A stretch of 64,000 nt of DNA from GCA-016700035 sp964646575 (GTDB lineage: Bacteria; Patescibacteriota; Saccharimonadia; CAILAD01; GCA-016700035), in the NCBI GenBank assembly GCA_964646575.1, contig CAZYFT010000001.1, positions 1 to 64,000 of the forward strand, written 5' to 3'. This document shows positions 24,852-32,518 of this stretch, piece after piece. Under the pieces are notes generated by a model. The model saw nothing but the letters and a program-made list of their open reading frames with translations, had not been told where the DNA came from and did no database searches. Numbering within the stretch: position 1 is the stretch's first letter; every line of letters starts with the position of its first letter. The translations under genes were made by a program, and so were the position numbers.

Positions 24852-25233
24852 AGCAAGTAAGCAGATGATCGCTCCATTTTTGGAGAGGAAAGTCCGAACA
24901 GTTCGAGTACAGGATGGTTGCTAACGGCAACCCGGGGCAACCCGAGGGAAAGTGCCACAGAGACAATACCGCCAGGCGTTAAGCCTGGTAAGGGTGAAAA
25001 GAGGGCGGTAAGAGCGCCCAGCTTGTGCTGGTGACAGCATGAGGAGGTAAACCCCATCTGCTGCAAGGCTTATGGATCCCGACAATGTCAAAGCGTGCTC
25101 GCTTTTCCTTGTATGAGGAGGGATATGTCGCATGATTGTGGGGGAACCACAACACTGTGTTCCACAGAGATAGATGATCATCACCTTTTTAGACAGGCTA
25201 AAAGGGGACAGAATTCGGCTTATCGCTTGCTTG
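24852..25233 (+). ncRNA. rnpB: RNase P RNA
   Basis: Bacterial type A-like RNase P RNA of about 380 nt. The universal core is seen as GAGGAAAGTCCGAACA near 24882 and the 3' core GACAGAATTCGGCTTATCGC near 25208. P1 pairs AGCAAG (24852-24857) with CTTGCT (25226-25231). TAAAAT at 24841 is a likely -10. Confidence 0.93.
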
Positions 25234-25236
25234 CCC

Positions 25237-25266
25237 GCAAAAGTTCCAGTGCTCTGGGATTTTTGC
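25237..25266 (+). terminator. Intrinsic terminator of rnpB
   Basis: GCAAAAGTTCCAG and CTGGGATTTTTGC form a 12-13 bp hairpin with a TGCT loop; the T-run is part of the 3' arm. Confidence 0.7.
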
Positions 25267-25283
25267 AGATAACTTTATCCTGG

Positions 25284-25289
25284 TACAAT
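25284..25289 (+). promoter_or_regulatory. Extended -10 of the sugar-transferase operon (leaderless)
   Basis: TGG-TACAAT lies 7 nt before the ATG at 25297. Confidence 0.6.
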
Positions 25290-25296
25290 AGAGAAA

Positions 25297-26709
25297 ATGC
25301 GCAAACGTAGCGAGTTATTTTTTAACCTTTTATTGGTCCCGCTGGATGCCGCGGCTGTACTTGCAAGCTTTGTAATTGCTTATATTATTCGTGTTGAATA
25401 TTCATTAAAGCCAACTGTTTATCAGGTGCCCGGTTGGGAATATTTGTATGCCTTAGTGGCGCTCTTGCCATTTGCAGTCTTCTTTTTTGCACTAGCGGGA
25501 TTGTATCGTTACGAGTCAATGCGTAGTCGCTGGCGTGAATATTCCCAGGTTGTGATTGCTGTTTCGGCAAGTACCATGTTTTTAATTATTGTTGACTTTT
25601 TCTCAACAAAACCACTCTTTCCATCAAAGGCAGTAGTTTTTTATGGGTTTGCGCTAGCGATTGTTTTGGTGGTGGCGGAGCGTTTTATTGTGAATCTTTT
25701 TCAGCGTTGGCTCTTCCGCTTTGGTATCGGTATCCGTCAAGTAGTTGTTGTTGGTGTTGGGCGAGTTGCCGATGACGTGACATATGCTCTGCAGCGCAAT
25801 CCAGGTTTTCGTTTGGTGCGTGTCCTAGAGCGCAAGAAAGATACTCTCGAAAAGCTTGAGAAGCTCGCAAAGAAGGATCACATTGACGAACTATTTATTG
25901 CCGACAAAACTCCAGCCGAGACAGATCAGCTGGAGTATATACGGTTTGCCCATAATAACCATATTGCCTATAAGTTTATTCCAAGCCTTGCTGGCATTTA
26001 TCAGACGCGAAGTCAGCCGTCATTATATGCAGACTATCCGGTACTAGAAATCGTGCGAACGCCGCTTGATGGTTGGTGGCGAATCTATAAAACGGTTTTT
26101 GATTATTTAGGAGCGTTCTTGGGTGTTATTCTACTGAGTCCAGTATTTCTTATAGTGGCAATGGTGATTACGTTAACCGATGGCGGTAAGGTGTTCTACC
26201 GTCATGCTCGTATTGGGAGGCATGGTAGGGTTGTACGAGTTTGGAAGTTTCGTTCGATGTATGCGAAATATTCTACTGGAGGGGCCTTTAGTGGTAAGTC
26301 TGACTTGGAAATTCTACGCGAAATTGGTGGTGCGAATATGGTTGAAGAATTTAAACGTGACCAAAAACTTAAAAAAGATCCTAGGGTCACTCCGATTGGA
26401 CGTTTTCTTCGAGCAACCAGCATCGACGAATTGCCACAGTTGTTCAATGTACTGATGGGTGAGCTGAGCTTGATTGGGCCACGTCCAGTCACAGAAGCCG
26501 AGCTAGCGCGATACAAGGATAAGGCACCAACTTTTCTCCTTATTAAGCCGGGGATCACTGGTTTATGGCAAGTATCCGGCCGAAACGATGTGAGCTATGA
26601 TGAGCGCATTAAGCTTGATGTGTATTACGTAGAAAACTGGAAGGCATCCCTCGACCTGCGTATTCTCTTCCGTACAATAGGGGTGATTTTTAAACGGAAA
26701 GGGTATTAG
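25297..26709 (+). CDS. Polyprenyl-phosphate sugar-1-phosphate transferase (exopolysaccharide priming)
   Basis: 470 residues. Four to five N-terminal TM helices, a central Rossmann-like segment (QVVVVGVGRVADDV), a further TM helix near residue 265, and a C-terminal bacterial sugar transferase domain with VWKFRSMYAKYS, ATSIDELPQLFNVLMGELSL, IGPRPV and PGITGLWQVSGRN. It attaches the first sugar phosphate to undecaprenyl phosphate at the membrane, linking it with uppP nearby. First gene of an operon with a GT4 and a DUF4012 protein. Confidence 0.93.
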   Translation: MRKRSELFFNLLLVPLDAAAVLASFVIAYIIRVEYSLKPTVYQVPGWEYLYALVALLPFAVFFFALAGLYRYESMRSRWREYSQVVIAVSASTMFLIIVDFFSTKPLFPSKAVVFYGFALAIVLVVAERFIVNLFQRWLFRFGIGIRQVVVVGVGRVADDVTYALQRNPGFRLVRVLERKKDTLEKLEKLAKKDHIDELFIADKTPAETDQLEYIRFAHNNHIAYKFIPSLAGIYQTRSQPSLYADYPVLEIVRTPLDGWWRIYKTVFDYLGAFLGVILLSPVFLIVAMVITLTDGGKVFYRHARIGRHGRVVRVWKFRSMYAKYSTGGAFSGKSDLEILREIGGANMVEEFKRDQKLKKDPRVTPIGRFLRATSIDELPQLFNVLMGELSLIGPRPVTEAELARYKDKAPTFLLIKPGITGLWQVSGRNDVSYDERIKLDVYYVENWKASLDLRILFRTIGVIFKRKGY

Positions 26710-26715
26710 CTTACT

Positions 26716-27870
26716 ATGGCGGTCCGCGATATTGGCACTTTGCGAGTGGCGGTAGTGCACGATTGGCTTACCAACATAGCTGGTGCTGAAAAAGTGGTGT
26801 TTGAAATACTGAGAGTATTTCCACAAGCCGAGGTATTTACCAGTGTGTATCGGCCAGAGGCGTTTGGGGATGCTTTGAAGGGGCATAAGGTCCATACATC
26901 TTTTCTTCAGAGAGTACCTTTGGCTCGAAAGAAGCACCAGCTTTTTCCAGTTCTACGGCGATACGCCTTCGAGAGCTTCGATTTTTCGGGCTTTGATTTG
27001 GTGATAAGTTCATCAACAGCAGAGGCAAAGGGTATCATCACTCCAGAATCTACGCTGCACATATCATATACCCACACTCCGACGCGATATTTTTGGAGTC
27101 ATTATGATCAGTACCTGAAGGATCCTGGGTTTGGGGCACTTGATCCGATTGTTCGTTTTCAGCTCAAGCGCACCATCAAGGCGTCGCGTCAGTGGGATTT
27201 TGCTGCAGCGCAGAGGCCAGATGTGTTGCTGGCAAACTCTGCAACTGTGCAGAAGCGCATAGAGAAATATTATAAGCGTACTGCTGAAGTACTGTATCCA
27301 CCGGTTGATACGGAGCGCTTTGCTAAGCCCCATGTAAGACCCAGCGATGCGCCTGATAGCTACTTTGTGGTTGCATCTCGCCTCATCCCATATAAACGCT
27401 TTGATATTGCCATACAGGCATCTCAGAAGGCCGGTAAGCGGCTCGTAGTTGTGGGCGGTGGCAGTGAGCTTAAGAAACTCAAAGAGATGGCCGGTGACAG
27501 CGTAATATTTAAGGGGCATGCCACAGATAGCGATTTGGTAGCGTATATGCAGCATGCAGAGGCATTGCTTTTCCCTGGCGAGGAAGATTTTGGCATAGCT
27601 CCAGTCGAGGCAATGGCCGCGGGTACTCCAGTAATAGCCTATGCTGCTGGTGGTGCGACCGAAACTGTTATTCCTGGAAAAACTGGCGAGCTCATACCAT
27701 CTCAATCAGTAGGTGCTTTTACGCAGGCTCTTAAAGAGTTTGACGCTCAAAAATACTCAAAACAGTCTTTGCAGAAACATGCTCAGAATTTTAGTGAATT
27801 GAATTTTAGTGAACGGTTGCGGCAACTGGCAGGCGAGGGGCTTAAGCGTGCAGGTTCATCTCATACGTAG
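26716..27870 (+). CDS. Glycosyltransferase family 4
   Basis: 384 residues with GT-B fold. N-terminal acceptor half opens RVAVVHDWLTNIAGAEKVV; the C-terminal half has ASRLIPYKRFDIAIQA, GHATDSDLVAYMQHAEALLF and the nucleotide-sugar EEDFGIAPVEAMAAGTPV motif. Similar to mannosyl-/rhamnosyl-transferases of polysaccharide clusters; donor sugar not predictable. It follows the priming transferase by 6 nt. Confidence 0.9.
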   Translation: MAVRDIGTLRVAVVHDWLTNIAGAEKVVFEILRVFPQAEVFTSVYRPEAFGDALKGHKVHTSFLQRVPLARKKHQLFPVLRRYAFESFDFSGFDLVISSSTAEAKGIITPESTLHISYTHTPTRYFWSHYDQYLKDPGFGALDPIVRFQLKRTIKASRQWDFAAAQRPDVLLANSATVQKRIEKYYKRTAEVLYPPVDTERFAKPHVRPSDAPDSYFVVASRLIPYKRFDIAIQASQKAGKRLVVVGGGSELKKLKEMAGDSVIFKGHATDSDLVAYMQHAEALLFPGEEDFGIAPVEAMAAGTPVIAYAAGGATETVIPGKTGELIPSQSVGAFTQALKEFDAQKYSKQSLQKHAQNFSELNFSERLRQLAGEGLKRAGSSHT

Positions 27871-29245
27871 AAAAACGCTTGCTGTTTCTCTCGTGATATT
27901 TGGCTTATTTCTAGTTATCACTCAACCTTTGTATAAGGTTCTTGCTCCTACACAATCGCTTCAGCTACAAAAAAAGCCGGCATATCAGCTGTATTCGGCG
28001 TTGGCACAGGCTGATCGACCCACTCGAACCCTTCTGGTGTTTGCAAATCATGCGGAGCAACGCATCGGCGGCGGGTTTGTTGGTAGTGTTGGGGTTCTTG
28101 AGGGAAGGAACGGTTCGCTCAAGCTCGAATCGGTGCGGAGTGTGTACTATTACGATCACCGTACCGAGGAGAAGGGGGCGTTTGTTGAGCCCCCAGAGTA
28201 TTTAAAAAACCTTACAGGTAATTTAGCAGCTCGTGACTCGCTTATTGCCACTGACAGTGGTACGAATGCGCGGCTTTTTAGAGATTTATTTGCACGCGAA
28301 ACAGGTGAGTATATTGATAACGTTGTTATAATTACACCAAAAGTACTCTCATTAATTCTCTATTACACGGGCCCGATTGATTTACCGGAGTACTCGTTGA
28401 CGGTTACGCGAGATAATATTTTATCTACTCTGCAACAGGAGGTAGAAGCCGGTCAAGATAAAGTTGCAGGTAAGGATCCGAAAACTATATTAAAAGTATT
28501 GGCAGATAAGATGTTTGAAAAATTGCCTCAACTAAATACCACTCAACTAGCTCAACTAGGCGACGACGTTACGGGACTGATGCAAACGCAGCAACTCTAC
28601 GCATATTTGGACGATGAAGGAGTCATGAAGGAGTTGTCTAGCTATCAAGCCCCAATCGCTAAGCCTGGTAATTTGAATACGTTACAGGTGGCTGCAGCAA
28701 ATCATGCGGCAAATAAATCCTCGCAGGCAATTGTTCAAGCCGTAAAATTCAGATTAAAGGTTGCGGATGACGGACAAGCGCGACTGCTCGTGGAGATACT
28801 TCGTAAGCATCAGTCAGACTATGCGGGTTTCTATATAGACCCAAAAAGCGGTGGTCAGAATTTCATTGTGGGTGATGATTTAAGTTGGCTACAGATAACA
28901 TTGCCGGCTGGTGCCATGGATATTTTACCGACGGGGCTCGCGCAGCAGAAAGATCCCACCGTTTTTGGTGCAGATATACTTACAAAACCCCTTACGACAA
29001 GTTCCGTGTCGGAAGAATTTATGCTGCCGGGGCGCTACGTCATGTCGGATGAGGTGGTGATTGATCAGACGCTTTTAGCGCAGTTTGGATGGTTTGGACA
29101 GCAGGTAGACTTTCAGGTTGAAGTACCAGAAGGATATGCATTTGCAAGGGGTTCTGATGGCGTGCAAGGTGAGGGCCACACAGCTGGTCGCCAGTTTTTT
29201 CAGATAGATGATGAAAAACTACAGTTTGTATTCATAAAACAATAG
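27848..29245 (+). CDS. DUF4012 membrane-anchored surface protein
   Basis: The GTG at 27848 is chosen because GAGGGG lies 7 nt upstream; it gives 465 residues beginning just ahead of a TM anchor (TLAVSLVIFGLFLVI). The extracellular part has the DUF4012 core LLVFANHAEQRIGGGFVGSVG and a matching SLKLESVRSVYYYDH strand. The family is frequent in Gram-positive and CPR polysaccharide loci and its biochemical role is unknown; the operon suggests wall polysaccharide attachment or display. The stop codon lies inside a terminator stem. Confidence 0.82.
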   Translation: MQVHLIRRKTLAVSLVIFGLFLVITQPLYKVLAPTQSLQLQKKPAYQLYSALAQADRPTRTLLVFANHAEQRIGGGFVGSVGVLEGRNGSLKLESVRSVYYYDHRTEEKGAFVEPPEYLKNLTGNLAARDSLIATDSGTNARLFRDLFARETGEYIDNVVIITPKVLSLILYYTGPIDLPEYSLTVTRDNILSTLQQEVEAGQDKVAGKDPKTILKVLADKMFEKLPQLNTTQLAQLGDDVTGLMQTQQLYAYLDDEGVMKELSSYQAPIAKPGNLNTLQVAAANHAANKSSQAIVQAVKFRLKVADDGQARLLVEILRKHQSDYAGFYIDPKSGGQNFIVGDDLSWLQITLPAGAMDILPTGLAQQKDPTVFGADILTKPLTTSSVSEEFMLPGRYVMSDEVVIDQTLLAQFGWFGQQVDFQVEVPEGYAFARGSDGVQGEGHTAGRQFFQIDDEKLQFVFIKQ

Positions 29246-29270
29246 TGACCCTTTCGAGGGGTCACTATTG
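29240..29270. terminator. Terminator between DUF4012 gene and rplT
   Basis: Perfect 12-bp inverted repeat CAATAGTGACCC (29240-29251) and GGGTCACTATTG (29259-29270). On the minus strand it is followed by TTTTATG, so it best terminates the infC-rpmI-rplT transcript. Confidence 0.85.
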
Positions 29271-29289
29271 AGTCGGCTATTGTACGGAT

Positions 29290-29640
29290 TTATTTCGAAT
29301 TAGCTGAAGCTTTTACAACTGCCGAGAACGCTTGCGGTTCGCGAGCAGCAATTTCTGCAAGCATCTTGCGGTTGAGGGTAATATTAGCTTTACCTAGGTC
29401 AGCAATAAGCTGAGAGTAAGTGGTTCCTTCTTGGCGTGCAGCCGCATTGATGCGGGCAATCCAAAGTGAGCGGAAGTCGCGCTTTTTATTGCGGCGATCA
29501 CGGTAGGCGTAGCTCAGTGACTTAAGTACGGCTTCATGGGCCTTGCGGTAAGAGGCACGACGAGTATGCCCCATACCTTTGGTCATCTTGAGGATTTTTT
29601 TATGTCGACGACGGGCGGTTACAGAACGTTTGACGCGCAT
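29290..29640 (-). CDS. rplT: 50S ribosomal protein L20
   Basis: 116 residues opening MRVKRSVTARRRHKKILKMT, with KGMGHTRRASYRKAHEAVLK and RDFRSLWIARINAAARQ, all typical of L20. It binds 23S rRNA early in assembly and is often the autogenous repressor of this operon. Last gene of infC-rpmI-rplT; the start touches the rpmI stop. Confidence 0.97.
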   Translation of the reverse strand: MRVKRSVTARRRHKKILKMTKGMGHTRRASYRKAHEAVLKSLSYAYRDRRNKKRDFRSLWIARINAAARQEGTTYSQLIADLGKANITLNRKMLAEIAAREPQAFSAVVKASANSK

Positions 29641-29837
29641 TATTTGGCTCCCAGCATTTTCTTAATTGCTTTTACATTTGCTGCTTCAACAGCATGCTCC
29701 TTCGAGTACATGCGTTTACGTGCTCCGCTCTTCGCAATCAGCTTGTGGGTACGATAGGCGCGACGACGAAGTAGAGTACCTTTAGCGGTAATCTTAAAGC
29801 GCTTTGCAGCGGTCTTGCGGGTCTTAACTTTTGGCAT
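29640..29837 (-). CDS. rpmI: 50S ribosomal protein L35
   Basis: 65 residues, MPKVKTRKTAAKRFKITAKG with the basic RRRAYRTHKL segment, as in L35. Its start overlaps the end of infC by 14 nt. Confidence 0.97.
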   Translation of the reverse strand: MPKVKTRKTAAKRFKITAKGTLLRRRAYRTHKLIAKSGARKRMYSKEHAVEAANVKAIKKMLGAK

Positions 29838-30348
29838 CTTTTTTCCTTGCTAATACTGTCGACATTTCTCGTCCGCTTAGAGCGATTGGCTGCTCAACGG
29901 TAGCTTCGTCCGTAAGCTGCTCTACAAAGCGCTCGAGAACACCGCGACCCAGATCCGGGTGAGTGATCTCGCGACCACGAAAGCGTAGGTTAATCCTTAC
30001 CTTATGGCCTTGATTGAGAAATTTGCGGGCTGCCTTTACCTTAGTTTCGATATCATGCGTATCGGTCTTGAGGCCAAGGCGCACCTGCTTGATGTCGGCT
30101 TGTTTCTGATTGCGTCGACTTTTTTGCAGGTGTTTATCCTGCTCGTAACGATACTTACCCCAGTCGATGACGCGAACGACGGGTGGAGTTGACTGAGGAG
30201 CAACCTCAACTAGGTCGAGGCCAGCGTTTTCGGCTTCCTGGAGAGCTTTCTCGAGGGAGACGACTCCGAGCTGTTCGGATTCCGCACCAATCAGACGCAC
30301 CTCACGGGCTGTTATCTGGCGGTTGATGCGAATGCGCTTCTTATTAAT
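29824..30348 (-). CDS. infC: Translation initiation factor IF-3 (probable ATT start)
   Basis: N-terminal domain RINRQITAREVRLIGAESEQ and LDLVEVAPQSTPPVVRVID, linker with YRYEQDK, C-terminal RNA-binding domain with HKVRINLRFRGREITHPDLG. No ATG fits the family N-terminus. The ATT at 30348 follows AGGAG (30363-30359) and gives MNKKRIRINRQ, the same layout as E. coli infC, where AUU makes IF3 repress itself. The upstream ATG at 30408 precedes the promoter. Length is then 174 residues, typical. Confidence 0.93.
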   Translation of the reverse strand: MNKKRIRINRQITAREVRLIGAESEQLGVVSLEKALQEAENAGLDLVEVAPQSTPPVVRVIDWGKYRYEQDKHLQKSRRNQKQADIKQVRLGLKTDTHDIETKVKAARKFLNQGHKVRINLRFRGREITHPDLGRGVLERFVEQLTDEATVEQPIALSGREMSTVLARKKDAKS

Positions 30349-30379
30349 GCTTTCAGTACTCCTGTTCGTTTGTAGCACC

Positions 30380-30408
30380 ATCATACCACTGAACTCCGAG
30401 AAAATCAA
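30380..30408 (-). promoter_or_regulatory. Promoter of infC-rpmI-rplT
   Basis: On the minus strand TTGATT (30408-30403) and TGG-TATGAT (30385-30380) are 17 nt apart; the start is near 30373, leaving a 25-nt leader with AGGAG. Confidence 0.65.
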
Positions 30409-31244
30409 TATTTTAAGATGTCGTTTTTCTCGGTAATCATCTTGATTGAGAATTTAGCGGGCTCTACGCGGAATTTTTCAGGCAAATTTTTAGAAAAAGC
30501 TTCGCTTATGAAGTGATGAGGAGTCTGAACATCCATTCTTGAAGCCTGTATATGAAATACATCCTCCGTAGTTTTTTGAACAGTTCTTGTTTTCAATTTA
30601 TTCTCCAAGAGATTTGTGTCTTTCTCCTGGAGTTTAGTGGCGTGAATAGTGTGTCTTTTCTCGGCTGTAACTGTAATAACATGCTGTTCTCGACTAGTAA
30701 TATCTTCGTGAACACTGATTGTTACGAGTTCAACCGGAGCGTTAATGCGTAGTTCGCTCCCATTTGGGGTATAAACGAGAAAGCGGCTAGGAGCTTCAGT
30801 GGGGGTATCATTTTTGATGCGCAAAGTATGGGTAAACCAAATAGTATCTGAGCAGACAAAGGCCTTTTGCTCAGTGATTTTGCGGGCGGCGATAGCCTGT
30901 ATGGATCGCTTGAGGCCACGCTCCATGTACGGAGCGATACGCCAGGTGAGGGCTAGCTTTTCTGGAGGAGAGATGTGAGCAAAAATTGGTGTCCCACTTT
31001 GGTGAGCATGCGACAGACGGCAGGATTCTGAAATAATGGTATCGAGCCAAGAAAATCCTCCTAGTGCGATGATCGTATTTGGGTTTTTTGACAGGGCTTG
31101 CTCTAATTTTTGAGGAAGCTCTTTTTTGTTTGGCGGCTGAATGATGTCAACTTGCAGGCGAGCCTCAAGGGCAAGCTTTTGCAAGGACTGCACTAATTTT
31201 TGGGTGTCAAACGGTAGATCTGGCTCTATGAAGAGGCTATTCAT
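30405..31244 (-). CDS. Hypothetical protein, possibly degenerate diacylglycerol-kinase fold
   Basis: 279 residues. The segment NPNTIIALGGFSWLDTII is placed and spaced like the GGDGT loop of DAGK/YegS kinases, but the GGDGT residues are not kept. The C-terminal half, rich in beta strands (RFLVYTPNGSELRINAPVEL, then FRVEPAKFSIKM), could be the matching beta-sandwich. The kinase link is weak. It overlaps the bactofilin gene by 4 nt and follows it in an operon. Confidence 0.6.
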   Translation of the reverse strand: MNSLFIEPDLPFDTQKLVQSLQKLALEARLQVDIIQPPNKKELPQKLEQALSKNPNTIIALGGFSWLDTIISESCRLSHAHQSGTPIFAHISPPEKLALTWRIAPYMERGLKRSIQAIAARKITEQKAFVCSDTIWFTHTLRIKNDTPTEAPSRFLVYTPNGSELRINAPVELVTISVHEDITSREQHVITVTAEKRHTIHATKLQEKDTNLLENKLKTRTVQKTTEDVFHIQASRMDVQTPHHFISEAFSKNLPEKFRVEPAKFSIKMITEKNDILKY

Positions 31245-31612
31245 GCAGTGGGCTCTCTCTTACTGTTTGGCCGTTTTAGGCGTGCATCGATTTCTGATCC
31301 AGCATCTATACTGACACGGGGTGTAAGCAACACGCCCCGTACTTTTGCTGATTTTTTTACAACAATAGAGTCTCTTCCGGTTACTTCTCCATCTACTACG
31401 CCCAACAGGGTGACGTTGCGTGCCTCAATTGAGCCGTTAAGCTTTCCATTTTCGCTAATCTCGCAAAAACCATTCGTGGTTATCTCGCCGGTGTACTCGC
31501 CATCTATAACAATGTCTTCTTGTTCTTGAATTTTACCTTCTATCTTAGCGAGGGCAGAGAAGTAGAAGCCGGCGGTTTGCCGGTAGTCGAACGGCGATCT
31601 TTTAGCTGGCAT
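31241..31612 (-). CDS. Bactofilin-family polymer-forming protein
   Basis: 123 residues from the ATG at 31612, which overlaps the DUF4446 stop by 11 nt. The core is a run of right-handed beta-helix turns (KIQEQEDIVIDGEYTGEI, then GKLNGSIEARNVTLLGVVDG), the signature of bactofilins. These proteins self-assemble into filaments at the membrane and scaffold wall enzymes. A longer in-frame start at 31774 would overlap the upstream gene by over 150 nt and is unlikely. Confidence 0.85.
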   Translation of the reverse strand: MPAKRSPFDYRQTAGFYFSALAKIEGKIQEQEDIVIDGEYTGEITTNGFCEISENGKLNGSIEARNVTLLGVVDGEVTGRDSIVVKKSAKVRGVLLTPRVSIDAGSEIDARLKRPNSKREPTA

Positions 31613-32096
31613 GTAGTTCGCGTGGATTTTGCTTATTGGCCTTAGCAAGGGCGGCAGCCTCTTCTTCTGATAAATTGTGGGAGCTATGTCCGTGCTGAAT
31701 TTGTTTGGCATACACTCGAGTGCCGGTTCGGGCATGGATACTTGATAGTACGTAGCCGTTTCCGCGGGCATCAATAATTGCTAGGCAGAAGCTTTGATCT
31801 CCACCGGTGTCATTAAATGGATTAAAGCGTACGAAGCCGAGGCGTGTACCAGCTTTTTCGGCTAGAATAGTTGTTTCTTTCAGGGAATGTTGGAGGTTTT
31901 CAATATCTTTTGTTTGTTGTTGGATCTGGCTAGCGTATTGATTGAGGGCACGCATTACCGGTTGGGGTTGGGCATTGTTAAAGAAAATGCCAAACTCCTT
32001 CTCGATTTTGAGTAATTTATAGATGAGCCAGCCACAGATGCTAGCTAACGCCACCACACACACAATCAAAAAGATATCCAATTCATTCCCCTTCAA
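31602..32096 (-). CDS. DUF4446 membrane protein
   Basis: About 160 residues. N-terminal TM helix (IFLIVCVVALASICGWLIY), a coiled-coil stretch (residues 50-78), and the DUF4446 core GFVRFNPFNDTGGDQSFCLA with SSIHARTGTRVYAK and LSEEEAAAL. No ATG is available: the frame opens with TTG at 32096, and a second TTG at 32081 has AAGGGG at the right distance and may be the real start. Function unknown; linkage with bactofilin suggests envelope architecture. Confidence 0.85.
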   Translation of the reverse strand: MKGNELDIFLIVCVVALASICGWLIYKLLKIEKEFGIFFNNAQPQPVMRALNQYASQIQQQTKDIENLQHSLKETTILAEKAGTRLGFVRFNPFNDTGGDQSFCLAIIDARGNGYVLSSIHARTGTRVYAKQIQHGHSSHNLSEEEAAALAKANKQNPRELHAS

Positions 32097-32130
32097 ACTT
32101 TATACTCATTATAGTCCTTCAGATAAAAGC

Positions 32131-32159
32131 TTGGCAAGATAAGGAGGAGACCGTAGAAT
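32131..32159 (+). promoter_or_regulatory. Promoter of the small membrane protein gene at 32189
   Basis: TTGGCA (32131-32136) and TAGAAT (32154-32159) are 17 nt apart. Confidence 0.55.
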
Positions 32160-32188
32160 AAAGGGAAATAGTGCAGAAGGAGGCTCGC

Positions 32189-32518
32189 GTGGCACGCAAA
32201 AAACAACATTTACGATATCAGGCCAAAAAAGGCCGGATGCATACTGTGGCCTCGGCCGACGAAGTCTCAACTCCTGCTGCAGCGTCTCAAGTTGAGACTG
32301 AAAAAAGAGATAGCGTTGATAAAAAAACAATCACTAAAGAGCAAAAACAAGAGTTTACTAAGTTGCCAGAGAGTGAAACTCAGTTTGTTCGCAGGGAGAT
32401 AATCTATATCGGCTTTATCGCATTGGTACTGCTTGCTTTTTACTTAGTGATCTTTCTTGTATTCCGCTTTACAGCTGTGGATGAGTGGCTCAGTGGACTT
32501 ATTCAGCTAAAAAACTAG
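32189..32518 (+). CDS. Small basic single-TM protein, unknown
   Basis: 109 residues from the GTG at 32189, which has a perfect AAGGAGG 5 nt upstream; the frame is open from a GTG at 32171. N-terminal half is basic then Ser/Thr/Glu-rich and probably disordered, followed by one TM helix (IIYIGFIALVLLAFYLVIFL) and a short outside tail. Not recognised. Its 3' end overlaps the convergent yifB/comM gene by 20 nt. Confidence 0.6.
   Translation: MARKKQHLRYQAKKGRMHTVASADEVSTPAAASQVETEKRDSVDKKTITKEQKQEFTKLPESETQFVRREIIYIGFIALVLLAFYLVIFLVFRFTAVDEWLSGLIQLKN

Noticed and set aside
27064..27705. Long minus-strand open frame (213 codons)
   Set aside because: It lies wholly inside the well-supported GT4 gene on the other strand and has no family-like motifs.
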